Assembly (NCBI RefSeq): GCF_021023085.1
Contig: NZ_PGCK01000002.1
Coordinates: 1-64,000 of the forward strand
DNA from: Methanooceanicella nereidis
GTDB taxonomy: Archaea; Halobacteriota; Methanocellia; Methanocellales; Methanocellaceae
Reading direction: 5' to 3'
Length of the DNA stretch: 64,000 nt
The notes under the pieces are model-generated. The model was not told the origin of the DNA and ran no database searches. It saw only the letters and a list, made by a program, of their open reading frames with translations. Below, one piece after another: positions 56,073-64,000 of this stretch (positions are counted from its first letter, which is position 1; the number at the start of each line of letters is the position of its first letter). The position numbers and the translations under genes are program-made.

Positions 56073-56317
56073 AAACCGGGTTATTAAACTTTCGTGCTTT
56101 GGAGAGGTTCGGGCCTTGTTTTAGCGTTAGTGAATTAGTGTATTTTTGTGCATTGAGTTGAGCGTTTGAGGCGTTAGTGCATTGACGGTGATGCTAGAGC
56201 CTTAGAGGTTTTGTGAGTCAACTTTTAGTGCCTTAGAGACCTTAAAAAATCATTTAAAAATTTTTGTGTTTCCGTGTTTCTGTGAAATTTGTATCTACCT
56301 GCCATCCGACAGGAACA
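56073..56317. repeat. Family B single arm (solo)
   Basis: One right-type arm, about 245 bases, from AACCGGGTTATTAAAC to CATCCGACAGGAAC. No partner arm was found in the neighbourhood. It sits between the divergent helicase and TPR genes, 190 bases upstream of the helicase ATG. Confidence 0.8.
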
Positions 56318-56555
56318 ACACAAAAACATCATGATAAAACACAAGAAAAATTCGTTAAGGCCATTCATCCTTTCTTAAAATCCACGACATAAAATAACCA
56401 TTGAATAAATATTCATACTATCAGCAATATAACCATTTGTTATCCAAAGAACTACCAACCAACCGTAACCATCACAAGTATTAATATACTTTGTCATAAA
56501 ACAAATATTTATAACATAACACACTAACATACTAAATTCACGAACGAGGGACAAG

Positions 56556-58994
56556 ATGGCAGAACAGGACATACAGCAACAGGTCACCCTGAACATAGAA
56601 GAACTACAAGAAATGGTCCGAAAGAACCCTCAGGACCCGTTAGCCCACAACACGCTTGGCATAGCCTACGCCACCAAAGGCGACATAGACGCCGCCATAC
56701 AAGAATTCAGGGACGCCATAAAGATAGAGCCAAAATACGCCGAAGCCCAGTTCAACCTCGGCTACGCATGCTACCAAAAAGGCCTCATAGACGACGCCAT
56801 CCACGCTCTCCGCGAATCCATCTGGCTAGAACACGGCGAGTCCGAAGCCCCTCACTACGTCCTCGGTCTAATACTCAGCGATATTGGACAATTAGACGAC
56901 GCGATGAAAGAGTTCCGCGACGTCATAAGAATAAGGGCCGACAACGCCGAATCACACTTTAACCTGGGCGTCATACTATCCAGAAAGTCCCAGATCGAAG
57001 AAGATCCTATTCTACTATACAACTCGATCCTCGAATACAGGGAAGCCATCAGGATCAAGCCCAGCTATGCGGAAGCGCACAACAACCTCGGAACATCCCT
57101 GGCGGACAGAAAGCAGATCGAAGAGGCGATGAAAGAGTTCGAGGAAGCGATAAAGATCAATCCCGAGTATGTCGACGCCCATTACAATCTCGGCAGATCT
57201 CTCGGCGATCTAAAAAAGTCGGACGAAGCGATAAAAGAGCTGAAAGAGGCCCTGAGAATAAAGCCCGACTATTCCCTTGCAAGATATTTCCTCGCAAAAG
57301 AGCTCAGGACGCAGGGCAAATACGATGAGGCCATCCAGGAATACAAAGAGGTCATAAAAGCCCATCCCGACAAAGCCATAGTCCGCGTCGACCTCGGCAT
57401 CGCATATGCCCAAAAAGGCTCGCATGTAGAGGCAGTAAAGGAATTCAAGGAAGCCATAAAGCTAGATCCGCAATACGTCGACGCCAGAAGCAATCTGGGC
57501 AAGGCACTCACCGAGGCAGGATTGCTGGACGAGGCAATAAAAGAGCTGAAAGAAGCAGTCAAGATCAACCCTGACTCCCCCGGAGCCCATTATAATCTGG
57601 GCATAGCATACGGGCTAAAAGGCAGCCTCAAGAATGCCATAAAAGAATTCCGGGAAGTCGTAGACATAGTGCCGGAATATGCCGACGGCCACAACAACCT
57701 CGGCCTCGCGCTCGCAAGAAAAGGCAGCTATAACGAGGCTATCAAGGAATACCATGAGGCCATCAAGCTAAACCCGTACGACGCTAACGTTTTTCATAAC
57801 CTCGGATATGCGCTTGACGCAAAGGGAAGGTTCCACGAGGCCACCCATGAGTTCCGGGAAGCCGTGTACCTGCAAAAGGATAACCCGCTATTCCACAAGA
57901 GCCTCGGCTACATCCTGGCAAAACAGGAGTTTTTCGACGAGGCCATAGGGGAATTTAAAGAAGCTATGAAGCTGGCCCCTCAGGATGCCGAAGCTTACTA
58001 TCATCTCGGCGACAGCCTGTTCAAGAAAGGAAAGATAGACGATGCCATTTCTAATTTCAAAGAGGCACAAAAACTGGGCCACGACAGCGCCATAGTACAT
58101 AACGCGCTTGGAGCCTGCTATGCCAATAAAGGCATGATGGACGAGTCCCTTGAAGAGTTCAAGAAGGCAGTGAAGCTTGAGCCCGGAAACGCCGAGTATC
58201 ATGTCGACCTGGGTAACATCTACTGTGAAAAGAACATGTATGAGCAGGGGATCAAAGAGTTCAAGAAAGCCCTAAAGATCAACTCAAAGAACGTTTCAGC
58301 ACATCTGTTCCTTGGCATATCCCTGACAGAGACCGGTAAATTCGACGAGGGCATCAAAGAGTTCAACAAAGTCCTGGAGATAACTCCGGACGACATCATC
58401 GCTATCAACAATCTTGGTAACGCATATCATTACAAAGGCGAGTATGATAAGGCCATAGAAGAGTATAAGAGATCGCTGGAAATGGACCCGTATGATTACA
58501 AGGTCCATTACTGCCTTGCTAACACCTACATGAGCAAAGAGATGCTAGAGGAGGCTATCGAAGAGTTCAAGTGGTCGCTGATGCTTAACACGAATGATTA
58601 TAAGACTCACAACAATTTCGGGTTATTGCTCATGGAAAAAGGCATGATATACGATGCGATTTTGGAGTACCGCGAGGCGATAAGGCTGAACCCTGACGAC
58701 TTCCTTGCCCATACTAACCTCGGCGTCGCGCTGTTAAAGAGAGACCTGTACGAAGAGGCCATGAAAGAGTTCGCGCAGGTGCTGTGCCTGAACCCGGACT
58801 ATTATGATGTGTATTACCACCTGGGCTACGTCCATGAAAGGGTAGAGGACTTGAAAAAGTCCATAGAGGAGTACGAAAAGTTCCTGAAGCTCGCGCCAGA
58901 GGAAGATGAGCGCCTGGAGTATATAAAGCAGCATATTTCCGAGTTAAAAGACAAGGAAAGGACTATCGAAAGACAGGAACAGGTTTACCAGTAG
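56556..58994 (+). CDS. Very large TPR-repeat protein (about 22 repeats)
   Basis: An 812-residue protein almost wholly of 34-residue TPRs: AHNTLGIAYATKGDIDAAIQEF, AHYNLGIAYGLKGSLKNAI and so on, with about 22 units. No signal peptide or enzyme domain. It ends with a short charged tail (LKDKERTIERQEQVYQ). It should form a long superhelical scaffold in the cytoplasm; partner unknown. TATAAC at about 56510 and GAGGGAC before ATG give its promoter and SD. Confidence 0.92.
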   Translation: MAEQDIQQQVTLNIEELQEMVRKNPQDPLAHNTLGIAYATKGDIDAAIQEFRDAIKIEPKYAEAQFNLGYACYQKGLIDDAIHALRESIWLEHGESEAPHYVLGLILSDIGQLDDAMKEFRDVIRIRADNAESHFNLGVILSRKSQIEEDPILLYNSILEYREAIRIKPSYAEAHNNLGTSLADRKQIEEAMKEFEEAIKINPEYVDAHYNLGRSLGDLKKSDEAIKELKEALRIKPDYSLARYFLAKELRTQGKYDEAIQEYKEVIKAHPDKAIVRVDLGIAYAQKGSHVEAVKEFKEAIKLDPQYVDARSNLGKALTEAGLLDEAIKELKEAVKINPDSPGAHYNLGIAYGLKGSLKNAIKEFREVVDIVPEYADGHNNLGLALARKGSYNEAIKEYHEAIKLNPYDANVFHNLGYALDAKGRFHEATHEFREAVYLQKDNPLFHKSLGYILAKQEFFDEAIGEFKEAMKLAPQDAEAYYHLGDSLFKKGKIDDAISNFKEAQKLGHDSAIVHNALGACYANKGMMDESLEEFKKAVKLEPGNAEYHVDLGNIYCEKNMYEQGIKEFKKALKINSKNVSAHLFLGISLTETGKFDEGIKEFNKVLEITPDDIIAINNLGNAYHYKGEYDKAIEEYKRSLEMDPYDYKVHYCLANTYMSKEMLEEAIEEFKWSLMLNTNDYKTHNNFGLLLMEKGMIYDAILEYREAIRLNPDDFLAHTNLGVALLKRDLYEEAMKEFAQVLCLNPDYYDVYYHLGYVHERVEDLKKSIEEYEKFLKLAPEEDERLEYIKQHISELKDKERTIERQEQVYQ

Positions 58995-59046
58995 ATACAT
59001 CAGATAATTAATCGGGTAAAATAGATCACTCATAGTCCCACAACTT

Positions 59047-59684
59047 TTTCACCACGAAATCTTTGATGAGCGGGTTCTTGCTCAGGTTTTAAGAATGAAA
59101 GAACGTGTCGTACTTACCCGGTCTTTGAGATGAAGTTTTTTATGGTTATGCCTGTCGGATGGCAGGTAGGCACGTAACCTCACAGAAACACAGAAACACA
59201 AAAAATTTTTTATATGATTTTTTAAGAGCCCCAAGACCCCAAAATCTTACTCACTAAATCACGAAGGGCTCCAGTATCACCGTCAACGCACTAACACCTC
59301 TAACGCCCGGCTCAACGCACCAACCTCTCTAAGTCACCAACGCTAAAACAAGACCCGAAGATTCTCCAAGGGCACGAAAATTTAACTGCACGGTTGACGC
59401 TTACATGATCGATATAATCCTTGATGGGATCAGGGATACACAAACAGCGGTTTTAAACTTTTGTGCCTTGGAGAATCTTCGGGTCTTGTTTTAGCGTTAG
59501 TGAATTAGAGCGCTTCGAGCATTAAGCCGTGCATTAGAGACGTTTGTGCGTTGACGGTGATACTAGAGCCTTCGTGATTTCGTGAGCATTTTTTGTGATT
59601 TAGTGACCTTAAAAAATCATATAAAAAAATTTGTGTTTCTGTGTTTCTGTGAGGTTACGTGCCTACCTGCCATCCGACAGGCAC
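59047..59684. repeat. Family B inverted pair without gene, with left flank
   Basis: Left flank 59047-59149 (AATCTTTGATGAGCGGG, matching 26.53 kb), left arm 59150-59394, core 59391-59459, right arm 59451-59684. The core is inverted relative to the 26.86 kb core while the flanks keep the same order. Non-coding. Confidence 0.87.
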
Positions 59685-59757
59685 AACGCCAGAACTCAAT
59701 CACAGAACAGATGTAATATGTCCATTTTAACTGAGACCATCTAAAAGTTTTTCATGG

Positions 59758-59910
59758 GAGCACACAAAAGCGAACAAGGAAAACAAAGGACTTTTTAGTA
59801 TATTAGCTTATACTTAAAAGAATTTTGTATACCTTATTCGTCTTCGTGCGCTTCGGGTTTAACTGTTTAGTGGTCCTTTGTGTGCCTTTGTGCGCTTAGT
59901 GGTGAAAAAA
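59758..59910. repeat. Family A inverted pair, degenerate
   Basis: Left unit ACACAAAAGCGAACAAGG and two right units (CCTTATTCGTCTTCGTGCGC, GCCTTTGTGCGCTTAGTGG) around a core with GGACTTTTTAGTATATTAGC. It directly follows family B at the same spacing as at 27.2 kb. Confidence 0.8.
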
Positions 59911-59969
59911 TGGTGACCTTAGTTTCCTTTGTGTTAGACATAATCAAAGATGGAATTTTTCATTTAGGA

Positions 59970-60794
59970 TCATATCGGGAAATATTTGCTTATCAGACCT
60001 ATTATACCGTCCATCCAGTCGATATTTAAAAAACTGGTTAATGATGCGCTAGGAGCGGACGCTGGCACTTTTGTAGCTGATGGCACGGGAGTCGCAGTTA
60101 CGGATGGTGTTATGGTGCCGGAAGGTGTAGGAGTTACACCCATGGTCGTTGTAGTGTATATTACGACATCACCCGTATCTTCAGTGTCTGATGTCATATC
60201 GGGTGCAGGTATACCATAGTAAATATCCGATATATGTTCCCCGTTAGCTTTTACATGATATATTCCATATGGAAGACCGGAGGTGCTCATGGATACGCTA
60301 TAATCTCCCTGCGCATCTGAGATAGTTTCCATAGTAGCACTGACAATGAGAGATACTTTATCCGCGGAAGATTTCCCGGATACACCGACATCATATTTAC
60401 CTCCCGGGACCTTATTCACGGCGAAGCCGCATTTATTGTTAACCACGGCCATATCCATGCTTTGAGTAACCCCGAATGCTTTACCTGTGATAGTTAAAGT
60501 AGTTACGGGGCTGATCGACATGCTCAGGCCGCTGCCTTCAGGTATCTGTAATCCATTTATACTATACTCATAGTTCCCGCCTGTAACAGGTATGCTGATC
60601 GTCGTCGTACATACTATGCTTACCGGGCTATTCGGCGTCGTATGGCCTGCAAATGTAAAATATTCTCCGTTCGCCTGAATGATCTGTGCCGCAGCATTCG
60701 CGTTCGATGATAATAAGTTCAGCGATATTATCAGGCATATGAACATAGCGATGATGCTCGTTCTTTTCAGGCTATTAAAAAGGTGGTTAAGCAT
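59970..60794 (-). CDS. Secreted protein with Thr/Pro/Ser-rich C-terminus
   Basis: A 274-residue exported protein, function unknown. Signal peptide in MFICLIISLNLLSSNANAAA, then two Ig-like/beta segments with similar wording (ITVTTTISIPVTGGNYEYSI and SLIVSATMETISDAQGDYSV, paraphrased from the reading frame). A low-complexity linker (TPTPSGTITPSVTATPVPS) leads to a short hydrophobic end (IDWMDGIIGLISKYF). The linker suggests surface exposure, possibly glycosylated. A transcript terminator was not found. Confidence 0.75.
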   Translation of the reverse strand: MLNHLFNSLKRTSIIAMFICLIISLNLLSSNANAAAQIIQANGEYFTFAGHTTPNSPVSIVCTTTISIPVTGGNYEYSINGLQIPEGSGLSMSISPVTTLTITGKAFGVTQSMDMAVVNNKCGFAVNKVPGGKYDVGVSGKSSADKVSLIVSATMETISDAQGDYSVSMSTSGLPYGIYHVKANGEHISDIYYGIPAPDMTSDTEDTGDVVIYTTTTMGVTPTPSGTITPSVTATPVPSATKVPASAPSASLTSFLNIDWMDGIIGLISKYFPI

Positions 60795-61002
60795 AGAGGG
60801 TCCCAGGGTATAATTACAACAATGATAGTGAATGAAATATAATTTTTGTTATAAATATGAAATATAGCAAAGTAAATTTACATTTTTGAAAGTAAATGAT
60901 ATATTAAGTATTTTACGATCATGTTTCGCTGAATACTGTTTGTAGCCATGCACAAAAATAGCAATAAAATATCAGTATCACTTTTAAAAAATGAAGCTAT
61001 CT

Positions 61003-62754
61003 TTACGTAGCCCCGATCTTACCCCTGATCTCTTCCATTTTCTCTCTAGCCTCTTCAAAGTCCGGGTCTATTCTCAGCGCCTCCGAAAGCTCCATCAAAC
61101 CGCTTTCCATATCCCCGGTCGTCGCCAGCGTCACACCAAGGTTAAAATGTGCCTTGACCATTCCGGGATCAATATCAATGGCCTGCCTGAACTCTTTAGC
61201 CGCATCTGCGTACATACCTTTTTTAAAGTAGCATACGCCAAGCTTATCGTGTGCTTTAGCATACAGCGGAAGAAGCCGTATGCACTCTTTAAATTCTTTT
61301 ACTGCATCATCGATCCTTTCCAGGTAAACGTACAGCAGCCCGAGATCGTAATGAGCTTCAAGGTAGCCGGGTTTTAATTTGATGGCCTCCCTGAGCTCGC
61401 GTATGGCCTCATCGGGGCTATTCAGCTGTTCATACATTAATGCAAGGTTATATCTTGCCTGTGGATTATCGGGGCAGATCCTTACTACTTCTTTAAGCTC
61501 TTTTAATGACTCCCCGTATCTCTCCAGCATCGAGTAGATGATGGCGAGCCTGTTATGTGCCTCGGCATGGTCAGGGAACATTTTCGCTGTGTATTCCAGC
61601 AATCCCAGTAATTCATTGATCTTCCCGGCCCTGTAAAGCGCCGTAGCAAGATTATCCCTGGCCTCAAGATAGCCGGAGTCAAGGTCAATGGCCTTACGGA
61701 GCTCGCTTATCCCTTTATCGAATTCGCCTTTAACGAAAAGGGCACGTCCAAGATTATTATGCGCCTCGGGGAAATCCTCCTCCAGCCTGATAGCTTCCCG
61801 ATATTCTTTTATCGCCTCTTCGATCTCGCCTTTAGCCTCTAGCGCCCTGCCCAGCCTGCTGTGGACCTCGGCAGAATTGGGGTCGATAGACAGCGATTTC
61901 CTGAACTCGTCGATAGCCTCGTCCAGGCTTCCCTGTATCCCGAGAATGTCCCCCAGCATGCTGTGAGCGAGAGGATCGTCCGGGTTCCTCCGTATCACTC
62001 TCTGGTATTCAAGGATAGCCTCGTTCAGAGAGCATTTCATCTCAAGCGCTTTGGCTTTATTATAATGTAATTGCGGATTATCGGGATCCAGCTTGATAGC
62101 TTCGTCATAGATATGAGCGGCTTCGTCGGGCATGCCTTTTATGCGGTAAGCGTTACCTATCCGGTTGTAGGCGTCTACAAGCCTTGGATTTAAACGTATC
62201 GCTTCCTTTAGCTCATCGATAGCGTCATCGGGCAAACCGTTCAGGAGGAGCGTCCTTCCCAGATGATAGTGAATGATGTCGGAACCCGGCTCGATATCCA
62301 GGGCTTCCCTGAACTCCCTTATCGCATCGCCATATTTTCCTTTAAACTTATACACGATCCCGAGACCGTCGTGAGCGTCGGCATATCTCGGGTTAATGTA
62401 GATGGCCTCGTTAAATTCTTTGAAAGCATCATCCGCATGATTCGTGAGGATATAGCAATATCCTAAGAGATAGTGCGCCTCCGGATGCATGGGATTGATT
62501 TTTATTGTTTCTTGAAAATGTCTAATGGCATCGTCATAATCGAGCGTCATGGCATAAACGTTACCCAGGCCAAAATGTACCTCAGCGTCGTCAGGTTTTA
62601 TTTTTAAAGCTTTGTTGAACTCCTTTATTGCTTCATCAAAGTCCTTTGACATGGTTAGCTCATAAGCCAGTTGCTTGTGCGCGTCAAAATTATCAGGGTT
62701 TTTCTCTATCTCCTCTCTCAACGATTTTATCGGGTCCTGATTATCATCTATCAT
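61003..62754 (-). CDS. Large TPR-repeat protein (about 16 repeats)
   Basis: A 583-residue TPR protein: AHYLLGYCYILTNHADDAFKEF, AEVHSRLGRALEAKGEIEEAI and about 16 units. Each is more diverse than in the 56 kb gene. No signal peptide. ATG 62754 is used; the frame is open one codon more at a TTG. Probable cytoplasmic scaffold. Confidence 0.9.
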   Translation of the reverse strand: MIDDNQDPIKSLREEIEKNPDNFDAHKQLAYELTMSKDFDEAIKEFNKALKIKPDDAEVHFGLGNVYAMTLDYDDAIRHFQETIKINPMHPEAHYLLGYCYILTNHADDAFKEFNEAIYINPRYADAHDGLGIVYKFKGKYGDAIREFREALDIEPGSDIIHYHLGRTLLLNGLPDDAIDELKEAIRLNPRLVDAYNRIGNAYRIKGMPDEAAHIYDEAIKLDPDNPQLHYNKAKALEMKCSLNEAILEYQRVIRRNPDDPLAHSMLGDILGIQGSLDEAIDEFRKSLSIDPNSAEVHSRLGRALEAKGEIEEAIKEYREAIRLEEDFPEAHNNLGRALFVKGEFDKGISELRKAIDLDSGYLEARDNLATALYRAGKINELLGLLEYTAKMFPDHAEAHNRLAIIYSMLERYGESLKELKEVVRICPDNPQARYNLALMYEQLNSPDEAIRELREAIKLKPGYLEAHYDLGLLYVYLERIDDAVKEFKECIRLLPLYAKAHDKLGVCYFKKGMYADAAKEFRQAIDIDPGMVKAHFNLGVTLATTGDMESGLMELSEALRIDPDFEEAREKMEEIRGKIGAT

Positions 62755-62860
62755 CAATAATTAATTTATTAATTTAATTATATAAAATTTATATTCTAAG
62801 TGATTTGTATGATGATCTTTAACAAATTCTGATCCATAGTAGTGTATATAGCAAGTTCAT

Positions 62861-63290
62861 CGCCACAAAGGCAACCAGGGGCACGATTTTTTAACCACTA
62901 AGCGCACGAAGGCGAATAAGGACCACAAAACGTTAACCACAAAGCGCACAAAGTCGAAAAAGGAACACGAAGGACTTTTTAGAAAAAGCATACTCATAGT
63001 ATAAAAAAAATTTTAGTGTACCTTATTCGCCTTCGTGCGCTTCGTGGTTAACAAAATTTGTGTACCTTATTCGCCTTCGTGCGCTTCGTGGTTAACAAAA
63101 TTAGTGTACCTTATTCGCCTTCGTGCGCTTCGTGGTTAACAAAATTTGTGTACCTTATTCGCCTTCGTGCGCTTCGTGGTTAACAAAATTAGTGTACCTT
63201 ATTCGCCTTCGTGCGCTTCGTGGTTAACAAAATTAGTGTACCTTATTCGCCTTCGTGCGCTTCGTGGTTAACAAAATTAGTGTACCTTCG
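62861..63290. repeat. Family A inverted pair with expanded 44-bp right array
   Basis: A left arm of about two and a half units (62861-62980; TTAACCACTAAGCGCACGAA) faces a right array whose units GTGTACCTTATTCGCCTTCG start at 63016, 63060, 63104, 63148, 63192 and 63236, with a partial at 63280, all 44 bases apart. Between them is the AT-rich core GGACTTTTTAGAAAAAGC. Units alternate between AAAATTT and AAAATTA linkers. No spacer between units, so not a CRISPR. Confidence 0.92.
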
Positions 63291-63378
63291 AGCACTTACA
63301 GCCCTTCTTGATGAAGATAGTGTCTTTCAAATTATTCTTACTGCAATAAGCCGATTTTATATCACCAGTAGAAATCTA

Positions 63379-64000
63379 TCAGCCCTTTTTAACACTTTTT
63401 TCCAGGACCATGTCAAGAGCGTTTCTAGCATCCTCATAATCCGGGTCTATCTCCAGAACTTTCCTGAACTGCCCTTCGGCTTCATCCAGCATACCTTTTT
63501 CAAGGTAAACGACACCGAGATCATAGCGCACCTCAGCATATTCAGGGTTAATCCGGATAGCAGCACACAATTCTTCGATAGCCTCATCAGGCTTCTCAAG
63601 GTCCAGATACAACAGGCCGAGAGCATAATGCAGCTCATCACCATCAGGAAAGGCCTTCAATCCGCCTTTCAATTCCGAGACTGCATCATCCGCACGATCT
63701 TCATCCAGCAGATAGTCGGATATTGCTATATACGCCTCCTGGTGATAGGGATTGATCTTTATAGTCTTCCTGAGCTCCGCCATAGCCTCGTCATACATTT
63801 CATTAGCTAAAAGGGCCATCCCGTAGGAATAATGAAATTCAGGGTTTTCCGGCTCAAGCCCGATAGCTTTTTTGATCTCTTCCAGAGACTCTTTATTATT
63901 ACCCCTCATGGAAAGAAGGTTACCAAGGATAATATGAGCATATGCGTTACCCGGATCAAGCCGGATAGACTCCCTGGCTTCGGCTATCGATTCCTCGATA
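63379..64000 (-). CDS. TPR-repeat protein, cut by the window edge
   Basis: The C-terminal part (~207 residues) of a TPR protein running past the end of the window. An internal Met at 63909 is not the start: upstream codons in frame give GNAYAHIILGNLLSMRGNNK, a continuing TPR. Repeats such as PEFHYSYGMALLANEMYDEAM and AEVRYDLGVVYLEKGMLDEA. It is the third TPR gene in this cluster; the previous one (61003-62754) is on the same strand, after the repeat array. Confidence 0.88.
   Translation of the reverse strand, partial: IEESIAEARESIRLDPGNAYAHIILGNLLSMRGNNKESLEEIKKAIGLEPENPEFHYSYGMALLANEMYDEAMAELRKTIKINPYHQEAYIAISDYLLDEDRADDAVSELKGGLKAFPDGDELHYALGLLYLDLEKPDEAIEELCAAIRINPEYAEVRYDLGVVYLEKGMLDEAEGQFRKVLEIDPDYEDARNALDMVLEKSVKKG

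Noticed and set aside
63016-63290. Regular 44-base repeats look like a CRISPR array
   Set aside because: Units are directly joined with no unique spacers, the same unit occurs inverted elsewhere, and no cas gene is present.
1-64000. tRNA or rRNA genes, tyrosine recombinase or transposase
   Set aside because: None recognised anywhere; the repeat elements carry no known transposase gene.

Overview
The window looks like a chromosome segment of a methanogenic archaeon, most likely a euryarchaeon near Methanocellales/Methanomicrobia. The archaeal markers are Nop10, Nop5, fibrillarin, aIF2-alpha, S27e, L44e, small primase PriS, Gins51 and RIO1. A beta-RFAP synthase (tetrahydromethanopterin pathway) points to a methanogen. 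The genus is an inference from gene content, PAS-kinase style and TPR abundance; no rRNA or mcr gene is present to fix it.

0.6-13 kb is housekeeping. Pyruvate kinase is followed by an NAD-dependent epimerase, then a RIO1 kinase/KH-protein (Dim2-like) pair, a possible 12-residue Cys-rich mini-gene, and the tightly packed information-processing operon priS-gins51-rpl44e-rps27e-aif2a-nop10-pac2. A membrane protein and valyl-tRNA synthetase follow. 13-26 kb holds a TPR protein, a TrmB-type regulator, UspA, a DHA2-type MFS exporter, a Gly/Tyr-rich secreted repeat protein, pyrD-pyrK-FAH hydrolase, an orphan Eco57I-like adenine methylase, and beta-RFAP synthase-nop5-flpA (the C/D-box RNP pair). 27-34 kb is a TatA homolog and a complete oligopeptide ABC transporter. 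34-41 kb holds threonine synthase, DUF2284, a transglutaminase-like lipoprotein, two paralogous secreted beta-propellers and a nucleoside deaminase.

41-52 kb is accessory: two GxxExxY genes (one frameshifted), a seven-PAS histidine kinase, DUF364, a hicBA remnant or pair, a MazG-like enzyme, and an AT-rich restriction-modification island (vsr, dcm, unknown gene). 52-64 kb holds a UvrD-type helicase with a RecB/AddB-like nuclease end, three large TPR proteins (the last runs off the window) and a secreted protein.

The most unusual thing is a pair of dispersed non-coding repeat families. Family A is a unit of about 43-44 bp built on GCGCACGAAGGCGAA, used singly as small inverted pairs or as tandem arrays. 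Family B is an arm of about 250 bp, usually as an inverted pair around a 70-75 bp core. In both families one copy carries a GxxExxY gene exactly between the two inverted arms, while other copies have the arms but no gene. Two loci (26.5-27.3 and 59.05-59.9 kb) are composite B+A copies. This looks like an element with gene-bearing and empty (MITE-like) versions and is the best candidate for an undescribed system here. All statements come from reading the sequence; no database search or GC computation was run.
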